Part shown: positions 56,664-64,000 of the stretch, one piece after another
How positions within the stretch are numbered: the stretch's first letter is position 1
Layout: the number at the start of each line of letters is the position of its first letter
Source of the DNA: Alectoria sarmentosa
Lineage: Eukaryota; Ascomycota; Lecanoromycetes; Lecanorales; Parmeliaceae
Reading direction: 5' to 3'
Assembly: GCA_009733775.1 (NCBI GenBank)
Contig: WOGZ01000051.1
Coordinates: 1-64,000, forward strand
DNA length: 64,000 nt
The notes under the pieces: model-generated
Databases searched by the model: none
Told to the model about the DNA's origin: nothing
What the model saw: the letters and a program-made list of their open reading frames with translations, nothing else
Program-made: the position numbers and the translations under genes

Positions 56664-58020
56664 TCAATGTGCATGACCTATCTGAGTGATCAGCGGTAAC
56701 AGCATGCCTCCCACCGCAGCCAGGACCAGCCTTGGACTTCTGCCCCCTTTTTGTCGACGTGACTGTCGTCCTCCTGATTCTAGATAGCCGTTGCTTTGGA
56801 TTTCCTCTTGCCCTGCGTTTTGGCTGTCTTCTTCTTGCATCGTGTGCATCGCTACGTATCTACCCCAGGTTTGGTGTCAGTATAAACTCATTTGGTCGGA
56901 TTGGACCACTCATGGGAGACCTACAAGAAAGTGCCTCCTGAGAAGAGCAACAACACTCCTGTCCACCATTTCATGAGAGCTGGCTCTGTACTACCGCCTC
57001 CCCCCAGCGTCCTAACAACAACCCACGTCCCCACAGCTCCTACTGGCGCCGCAAGGCTAAAAACTACCAGATGTGCTCTTGCGGCCTTCTTCCCAAGTCC
57101 TTGCTTGAGTAGAACAGAGGTGAGTCCGAATGCAGCAGGCGCTTTGTGGACCATGATGGCCACGAATATGATCAAAGACAGTGACGTCGTGGAAGTAGAC
57201 GAAGAAGATGCGCCGAGGGCAATACCATCTGCTGCTGCATGTATACAGAGGCCAAGTGTGGTCGACATGGAGCGTTGCGGAGTTGGGGGGTTAGGTGGAG
57301 GAGATGTGGAGAGATCCGAGAGGGAGTATATATTATTGAGAGGCCGTTGCGGCGTTGGTGGAGCCAGAGACGGCAGGGTGTCTAAGAGGTACATGAGGAT
57401 GAAGCCGCAGATCAAGGAGATACCAATCCAGGCATGCGGTTCACGCTTTGCTTGAGAGGGTTCAGTTGTCTTCCCTGATTTCTTAAGGGATGGAGCAGAT
57501 ATTGTAGACGTATCGTCTTCGAGAATGCCAACCTTGCCAGGTTCGGTCGGCGTTACTGGCGGATTTTGTGATTGACCGTCCGGATTCATTTGGTGCACTT
57601 TGGTATCCTCGGGCAGGACTGGCCCAGGGAGAGCATTGTATGGGTTCGCATCTGGCGATTCATCTTCCAAGGTTATTGCCCGGAGATCGAGAGTACGCAG
57701 TCCTCCAACGTCCCGTTGCATCATATATGGAACTGTGCTCCTTCGAGTGTGCGCCTCTGCAGAATAATCACTGGCGCTGTACAAGGTCTCAACTCCTTCG
57801 GGTATAATCACTATCAGCGCTGTGCCAACCAGGACCCCCATTCCAATGGTAGATATCAATCGTAGTCGCGATTGCGAAAGCGTAAAAGACAGAGGGAGGG
57901 ATCCAGCCAGAAAAGACCTAGAGTCCAAATCAGTACACCGTCAAGCACCTTGGTGACATTTCCCTACGCAATGGCCATTATAGTGCTCAGACTGAGCAGC
58001 ATAAAAAGGCCGTCTAGCAT
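56664..58020 (-). CDS. ZIP-family metal transporter (ZIP9/Atx2-like)
   Basis: Three exons, 58020-57968, 57917-56925, 56859-56664, in frame, 413 residues. The start MLDGLFMLLSLSTIMAIA is a hydrophobic segment continuing into SFLAGSLPLSFTLSQSRLRL and LVGTALIVIIPEGVETL, the ZIP9 N-terminal pattern. A long hydrophilic loop (about 75-190) follows. The metal site in the fourth segment is LGLCIHAAADGIALGAS (about 245-261), and MVHKAPAAFGLT is the partner in the fifth. ZIP9 and yeast Atx2 act in the Golgi to move zinc or manganese. The last exon adds a Gln/Arg-rich loop and a final membrane helix. Divergently paired with HAT1. Confidence 0.88.
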
Positions 58021-58351
58021 CTTGAAATAAATGCCCCTGTTGTTGACCTCCAGGCCTCGATAATTCCTGAGGACAGGCTTTCGGTTAAGATGTCATTCTC
58101 AATTCGCCAGATTACCAACTCATTCATGTATTCGCAATGATACCGTAGTGACCTCTCTGGTACAGCGCAATGCTTACACTTGGAGTACAATATACCTCAC
58201 GGAATTCGTTGTATGGCCAAGACACGCTGGCACACTCTCTCAGCCCTATAGAAACCTTAAATTGGTTTCGTGAAGCGCGAACTTGAACGCGACTTCTAGA
58301 TCTCACCTGTGGTCACTGTTCTCTTCCAACGCACCGCGACCTCAATACAAT
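58021..58351. promoter_or_regulatory. Divergent promoter region, ZIP / HAT1
   Basis: 331 bp between opposite start codons. No specific site is claimed. Confidence 0.4.
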
Positions 58352-59982
58352 ATGGCTGATCAGGAGGAATGTAGGTGTGATGAATCCTAGATCTTAATTC
58401 TGATACTAACCATATCATAGGGTCTACTAATGCCAATGAAGCTCTCGACATCTCCTTCGTCCAAGCCGCGCCAGGCTCACCCAGTACCCTTTCCTCATTT
58501 CACCCTTCATTCACATACCCAATATTCGGCGATGAAGAGCGAATATTCGGATACCAAAGCCTAAAACTTAATCTAAGATTCGCCGCACATGATCTACATC
58601 CGAATCTAGAAGTTCTCTATGACAAGAAATTCAAGACAGTAGGGGACACAAAGGCTACGGACATTGAGGGAACGCTAAAGGAATGGGTTCCTCAAAGTGA
58701 GAAAGTACTTGCGATGTTGAAACGCATCATCGGGCTGAAACTGTACGGTAGTTACCTTCCATAAGGTCGGAGCATTTTATTCGCACATTCAGAACGACAC
58801 CTCTGCTTCCAGCTTCAAGCCACCGGGAGAGCTTCTAGAGACATATACCAGCAGAGGGCGCAACTTCGAGATATGGAGTGGCGAGTTGACGGATCCAAGT
58901 GTCCAACGACTTGTCGAACGGCTACAGATCATGATTTCATTCTTCATAGAAGGAGGCACGCCTTTGCTGCTGGATGATCAAGACTGGACACTTGCTCGAT
59001 GGCGAGTTTACTTTGTGTGCGTACTCTTCATATCATGTATGAAGCGCCACTGACAAAGTCTTCAAGCTACGAAAAGCTCTCAGACCTACCATCACCAAAC
59101 ACCTCCCCACATTCCATAGTCGGCTACTCGACCTCATACCGTTTCGTCACCTACGTCCCCACCGCCTCCTCCAAATCCACAACTCAAGACTTTACTCTTC
59201 CACCTCCAGCACCAATCTCACCTGCATCTCTACCCTCCCGCGCCCGAATATCACAATTCCTAATCTTCCCCTCCCACCATTCGCATGGTCACGGCACCCA
59301 TCTCTACAACGCAATGGTCAAAACCTTTCTCGCCTCTCCAACATGTACGGAGATCACAGTTGAAGACCCCAATGAAGCCTTCGACGATCTGCGCGACTAT
59401 TGCGATTACAAGCATCTCCTGGACAACGGCACTTTCGCCAGAATCTCCCTGAAAACAGACATCGATCCCAAATTATCAGCAAGAAAGATTGGGGTTCGAG
59501 TTCCAACTTCTAAGCTCTTGAATCTGCCATTACTTGAAACCCTTCGAAGAAAGAATAAGATCGCGCCTCGGCAATTCGCCCGTCTCGTCGAGCTCTACCT
59601 GCTTACGAAAATCGCTCCGCACAACCGGCAAGCAGGCACCGCGCGTCTCACACAACGAGCTCGGGCGAGTGATCCGAACGACCGGGCTTTCTACTACTGG
59701 CGCTTGCTCGTCAAACAGAGGGTCTACAAGAAAAACAAGGATGTGCTCATCCAACTAGACCGAGGAGAGAGGGTGGACAAGGTCGAACAAACGGTCGGAG
59801 AGGTGGCGGGTGATTATGAGCGCTTGTTGAGAGGAATGGAGAAGTGGGAGGGTGGGGAACCAAGTGCAAGTCCTTCAAAGAGGAGAGATCGGGCGAAGCG
59901 CAAGGTCGTTGATGAAGACGACGAGGACGAAGATGAGGAAATGGCCGGAAATGCCAAGCGAGCAAGGAGTGAAGCTCTCTGA
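58352..59982 (+). CDS. HAT1: Histone acetyltransferase type B catalytic subunit Hat1
   Basis: Four exons, join 58352-58370, 58421-58704, 58766-59016, 59067-59982, in frame, 489 residues. Recognisable blocks are ANEALDISFVQA, FKPPGELLETYTSRGRNFEI, FFIEGGTPLLLDDQDWTLAR and RVYFVYEKL. The acetyl-CoA site lies near residue 255 (FLIFPSHHSHGHGTHLY), where the usual Q/R-x-x-G-x-G starts with His. ITVEDPNEAFDDLRDYCD follows, with the catalytic-loop EDP motif. The C-terminus has an NLS-like and acidic tail. Hat1 acetylates newly made histone H4 on Lys5 and Lys12 before chromatin assembly. The 19-nt first exon is small; the second intron (GTACTT donor) was placed because reading through meets a stop. 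Confidence 0.92.
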
Positions 59983-60428
59983 GTATCCGACAGATGGAAG
60001 CTTTGGCAACAAACATGCAGAAATGATACCCTAACGACATTGATTGCTTCGGAGAACATACGCTTCCGACGGCATAAGTATGTTGGATGCTGATGCTGAG
60101 ACTGAAATGGGTTCTTGAGCCTTTTCAAGCAGATGATTCTCAGGCTGCCATCTATTCCAACTCCATCACTACCAAAAGATAGAAGTTCGAGACCCAGTTC
60201 AAACGAGAGCCGTTGTTTCTAGCGCTTGACAAGATAGCCAGATGAATGGGCCATTCCCATCATGCCGTTTGTGCAACCCTGTGAATAAGAAAATGCACAC
60301 TTCACCAGTCGGATACGAAGCGGGGAAGATCTGAATCACGGTTCGTTTAAGCAGTATTAATTGCTTCTAAAGCAGATATGATTCACATTCTCATGATCGA
60401 AGAAACAGCGTATGCGCCACCCATCTAT
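59983..60428. other. Convergent 3' region, HAT1 / PDH E1 alpha
   Basis: 446 bp between convergent genes; untranslated regions presumed. No other feature. Confidence 0.4.
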
Positions 60429-61891
60429 CTACGCAGCCTGCCTCTCCCCCTCAAAGCGGCCCAAATTCCCCGCCTCCCTCGCACTCTGCTCATAGTAATA
60501 ATTCTCATCCGGAATCCTGCCCCTCATAAAGTCCGGCTCGCTGCCCCTAACGTAGATGTCCTCAAACAGGATTTTGGGCGTCGTCTCCGGCACCGCCATC
60601 TTCTCCGCAATCTCAACCTCTTTGTCGACAGACGACCTCGCCTCCTTATCTATGCCCTTCAGCTCCTCCTCGGTCGTGACTTCCCAGTCTAGCAATTTTT
60701 GCTTGAGGCCTGCGATAGGGTCTTGGGTCGAGCGCATGCGTTGGATTTCTTCGCGGGTTCGGTAGGTCGTGCCAGGGTCGGACATGGAGTGTCCGCCGTA
60801 GCGGTAGGTAACGTATTCGAGGACGAGGGGCCCGTGGCCTTCCGTGGTGTACTTTTTGCCGTACTGGACGGCGGCTTTGACGGCGAGTATGTCCATGCCG
60901 TTGACTTTGAGGCCGGGGATATATTGGCCGCGTTTGTAATATTCGGTGAGGGCGGCGGCTCGGTTGGCGGCGGTGCCCATGCCGTATTTATTGTCTGAAG
61001 GGGTAGATTGTCAGCAGGTAGTATATAAAGTGGAGTGTACGGATGCCGTACTTTCGCAGCCGAACAGTATGGGAAGATTCCAAAGTTTAGCCATATTGAA
61101 TGCTTCGAAGACTTGGCCTTGATTGCTAGCACCGTCTCCGTAAAGGCAAATGGTCGTGTTGTTATTGTCCTTGTATTGATTGGCGAATGCAATGCCCGCA
61201 CCAACAGGTACCTGAGCGCCGACTATGCCATTTCCGCCGTAGAAGCCTTTGGCGAACATATGCATGGATCCACCTTTTCCATAGGCAATACCCTCTCTTC
61301 GGCCAAGTAGCTCGCCGATGATCGTTTGGACGGTGCCACCACGCATTAGGGCAAAACCATGACATCGGTAAGCGGTGATGACGTGGTCATCTTTGGTTAT
61401 AGCATGTTCAATGCCTGCTGCAACAGCTTCTTGGCCGGTTGAAAGATGGCAGAAACCACGTATCTTTTTCTCTTTGTATAATCGGTCTGCGGCCATTTCC
61501 ATCCGTCTGCGGGAAGCCTAGGTCAGCAATGACTTGGTCGTAATCAGAGGCAGGTTCTACCTTATTGACACCATATCGTAGTACATCCGCTTGAGCTCTT
61601 TCTTCGTGGTGTTTAAGGTGTATGGGGGAGGGTCGAGTTCGTAAGTTTCGAAGCTCTCATTCGAGAGCGTGACTTGGAAAGGCTCATTATCTTCCTGGAG
61701 ACGCAAATAAATGTCAGCTGGTTGCCGTCGACTCGCTATGTGGATCTGCTTACTTCGGGCACATGTTCTTTCTCTGCGTGCGATGAGGCAGCATCGGTAG
61801 TGACAGTTCGCTTGATCATAGGCACGTAGGAGTTGACAGTGCGCCTCAGCGGTAGAGAGCGATGGCCGCCCCTCAGGGCTCTGGATAGCAT
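60429..61891 (-). CDS. PDA1: Pyruvate dehydrogenase E1 component subunit alpha
   Basis: Four exons, 61891-61754, 61694-61561, 61506-61052, 60994-60429, in frame, 430 residues. The N-terminus MLSRALRGGHRSLPLRRTVN is rich in Arg and Ser, a mitochondrial presequence. The thiamine diphosphate motif GDGASNQG runs to CENNKYG (about 214-245). YRYGGHSMSDPGTTYRTREE (about 310-330) is the phosphorylation loop with the regulated serines. E1 alpha with E1 beta decarboxylates pyruvate and feeds acetyl groups to the E2 subunit in the mitochondrial matrix. Phosphorylation of this loop by PDH kinase normally inactivates it. All key residues are present. Divergently paired with the gene at 62244. Confidence 0.95.
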
Positions 61892-62243
61892 GTTTGCAAG
61901 ATGTGGATTGAAAGAAAAGTTCTCACTAAATTCCTTGCTCGGGTTGCATTCAACGTTGGGAGAAGCACGCTAAACCCATTTCGGTTTTGCCGACAGTCAC
62001 CGAGCAGAAAATCAACGAGCTCAAATCTCTTTCCACCCATGAACATCGTGGAACCCGACCGTTGATCAGGGACTTGTTCGGTCCATCTTACACTTACAAT
62101 AAGGTAGCCGGTGCTTTTCATAAAGAGTGGAGTTATCGTGGTCTATTCGTTCGTCTAGAGCATTCTACATTGAATCACACATTGATAATTGGCATTCTCC
62201 GAAAGCCAGGCTCATTCGGGCCTCAGAAGATCTTCATACCTCC
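61892..62243. promoter_or_regulatory. Divergent promoter region, PDA1 / membrane protein
   Basis: 352 bp between opposite start codons. An open frame crosses it but looks like chance. Confidence 0.4.
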
Positions 62244-62645
62244 ATGTCATCCGGATTTCTGACTTCGGTTCCGTTCATCCTCCACATAGTTATAGAGCTT
62301 CCCGCAGCGCTCTCGTTCGCTTTGTTCCCGTCTGCCACCCTCTCGATACCTCAACCTCATGCTCAAGCTGTGATTCGTCAGTATGCTCTGCTACTGCTTT
62401 CAACCATCATAATTGCTGCAGTGTTTGTCCAGCAGAACCAGAACGGCCACGGGCCGAAGATGCCTGAGCGAGGTGTAGCCAGCGCCCTTGCATTGTATCA
62501 TTTGGGACCTCTGGTTAGAGCTGTGCATCGATTTGGAAGAAAACAAGGCACCGGAAGAGGTTTCCTTGGGCAGCCATGGCTCCATCTGTTGGTGCATGTG
62601 CTTTGTTGTCTGGCATTGGGCGGCAGAGGTTGGCTGTGGTGGTGA
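62244..62645 (+). CDS. Small multi-pass membrane protein, conserved-looking
   Basis: Single exon, 133 residues, from ATG 62244. Four hydrophobic segments: about 6-26 (SVPFILHIVIELPAALSFAL), 45-63 (YALLLLSTIIIAAVFV), 82-95 and 115-133. Histidine-rich turns (PQPHAQAVIRQYA) lie between. I recall a similar group of short fungal integral membrane proteins without known function. The frame opens upstream of this ATG but the earlier part overlaps the promoter region. It stands divergently to PDA1 with a 352-bp gap. Confidence 0.6.
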   Translation: MSSGFLTSVPFILHIVIELPAALSFALFPSATLSIPQPHAQAVIRQYALLLLSTIIIAAVFVQQNQNGHGPKMPERGVASALALYHLGPLVRAVHRFGRKQGTGRGFLGQPWLHLLVHVLCCLALGGRGWLWW

Positions 62646-64000
62646 CCCGGCGGTTTGGGTCAGTGAGTGGGGTATTGTCCCGAGGGAGGACTTAGGACAA
62701 ATGATTGTGCAGGAAGAAACATTGTCTTGAGCAACCTGACATCACAGTCGCGAGTGCAAAAGCCCCTGACAATTAGCAAGCTACATCACGGTGAGCCCAG
62801 TGAAAGGGTTCGGGAGCCGAGTCCATTTCCAACCCTATTTTACGCGATTCTTGCGAGCTTCAGGCTGGCTTCTCAGAAAGATCAAAGATGTGCGAGGAAC
62901 GCCGAGGGAGCTGTGTTCCTGACAGCCTTGAACTTGGAAGGTTGTTGCAATCTTTGGTTGACTAGTCCTGTGGAACTTGAAATTGGGCAAGATTGGGCAG
63001 CCAGTTGCTGGTCTAGATGAGCAGCCGTGCAGGCAGAGCATTCTTTCGCGTCTAGACAATGACACGGTCGCCTTGGCTGGTAGCCACAGGAATGGAGTCT
63101 TCCGTAGACGACAAAGGCATGATGTCTGAAGACATGGGTGTGCTGCAGCCATGGATATCAAGAAGGATCCTGATTTGCTCTGACGACCAAGTGCGATGGC
63201 TTTGGTTGTGGAAATAAGCGAAGGCATCGGATATTAACGCGTGTTTACGGCAATGCCGCCATCGGCGAATTACTTATGCGTGCGCCGTGCAGTAAGGTAC
63301 CCTACTTTATTAAGTATTCTCGAGATGTTCCCCATTGCCTTATGGCACGCTAGGGTGCTTGCGCCACTAGCTGAAGATCAAGAGTGTTATGACCAGGAAT
63401 ATGTTACCAAGAGGCAGGTCTGACAGCTGCGCGCAAGCGTGACCCGTGGAGTCGGAAACCAATGAACTGCACGAACCATTCCTGATCTGCGTCTGGGCTT
63501 GAAGTGACGTGCTTTAGCCTGGGTGACGTACCCTCGTTGGTATTTGTTTTTCATCTCCATGTAGCAAGAGTGCTAGGCTAGACTTTTGAGTGGCGCCGCG
63601 AGCGCGATGAAGAACCGAGTTGACAGCTGCTCCCTTGCTGCATGAAGCCACTATCAAATTTTAAAATCTCCCAGAGACCTAAAGACCGGGTCTTAAATGA
63701 TGCGGTGGCTGTGGAGTCCCACCTTCAAAATACCGCTTTGATCCCCCGCGCCAAAGTTGGGGGCTGCATGAGAGTGCGTGAGCTAGAATCCGAGCTCCCC
63801 ATTCGGCGAGCTCAGCAAACGACTATTTTCCTTCCAGACCAACAGAGGTCTGAAGCAGCACTGACTCGCCTGCAAACAAAAATTCCCGTAAAAAGCCGCA
63901 CACCCCCTCTCTCTCTCAATCACTCAGCTCATGTATGTGGCTTGCTGGAGGCAGTCCCAGCCAACTGGTAACGAGGCACACAAAGTGAGGAAAAGAAAAA
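62646..64000. other. Right end, no recognised gene
   Basis: 1.35 kb with short frames only. The largest (63642-63971, plus) lacks any familiar motif and is not called. Confidence 0.35.

Noticed and set aside
58705..58765. Apparent frameshift in HAT1
   Set aside because: A 61-nt intron from GTACTT to ATAAG restores the conserved reading SEK-VGAFYSHIQ, so no mutation is needed.
61987..62262. 91-codon plus-strand frame in the PDA1 upstream region
   Set aside because: Lies across the divergent promoter and looks like chance; the downstream ATG at 62244 in another frame fits a membrane protein better.
63642..63971. 109-codon frame near the right end
   Set aside because: No recognisable sequence features and no splice context.
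1..64000. tRNA, rRNA and CRISPR-like arrays
   Set aside because: No B-box plus cloverleaf arrangement, no rRNA-like conserved blocks, and no regular short repeats with unique spacers were found by eye.

Overview
The window looks like nuclear DNA from a filamentous ascomycete (Pezizomycotina). The protein-coding genes have short introns (about 45-80 nt) with GT..AG ends, CTRAY-like branch points and CAG/TAG acceptors. Family content is typically fungal: a NACHT-type STAND receptor, F-box-like proteins, a MYND protein, a MARVEL protein, MAPEG, FAD monooxygenase, secreted proteins of unknown function, and housekeeping genes such as PFS2, HAT1 and the pyruvate dehydrogenase E1 alpha gene. Blocks of very AT-rich, gene-free DNA (201-1340, 36.6-38.0 kb, 50.3-51.9 kb) with inverted repeats look like old transposons degraded by repeat-induced point mutation (RIP). 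That reading is inference; no RIP index was calculated.

Layout. 1-3.4 kb: AT-rich block, then gene-free DNA. 3.4-5.8 kb: SprT-like metalloprotease and a MAPEG glutathione transferase. 6.4-17.6 kb: a block of large signalling and chromatin genes. An SNF2/RING helicase (minus) stands head-to-head with a NACHT-zinc finger-polyQ STAND receptor (plus). The receptor converges on a protein kinase-Sel1-ankyrin gene (minus), with a 70-bp tandem duplication between their 3' ends. 18.6-19.2 kb: a small conserved-looking gene interrupted by an in-frame TAG. 21-25 kb: MYND protein, a degenerate minisatellite and a DGAT1-type acyltransferase. 25.3-30.8 kb: PFS2, a class I methyltransferase and a secreted protein. 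32.4-36.5 kb: F-box-like protein, a small protein with an internal duplication, then apparently empty DNA.

36.57-38.01 kb: an element with terminal inverted repeats flanked by TA, containing a nested inverted repeat. 39.3-45.9 kb: sparse, with an orphan basic/coiled-coil protein, a C2H2 factor, a four-copy minisatellite and a possible small secreted protein. 45.9-50.1 kb: beta-carbonic anhydrase, two small membrane or secreted proteins and an F-box protein. 50.2-51.9 kb: a second inverted-repeat AT-rich block. 51.9-64 kb: FAD monooxygenase, MARVEL protein, ZIP transporter, HAT1, PDH E1 alpha and a small membrane protein.

The housekeeping genes tend to sit as divergent pairs sharing about 330-410 bp of upstream DNA (SNF2/NACHT, DGAT/PFS2, ZIP/HAT1, PDH/membrane protein). 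The most unusual features are the NACHT receptor next to a kinase-ankyrin gene with a probably broken 3' part, a GC-AG intron that splits the DEAH box of the SNF2 ATPase, the in-frame stop in the 18.6-kb gene, the internally duplicated RRSxRxRKAT protein, and the two inverted-repeat AT blocks. I found no tRNA, rRNA or CRISPR array. Exon borders were read by eye and checked only for frame consistency.
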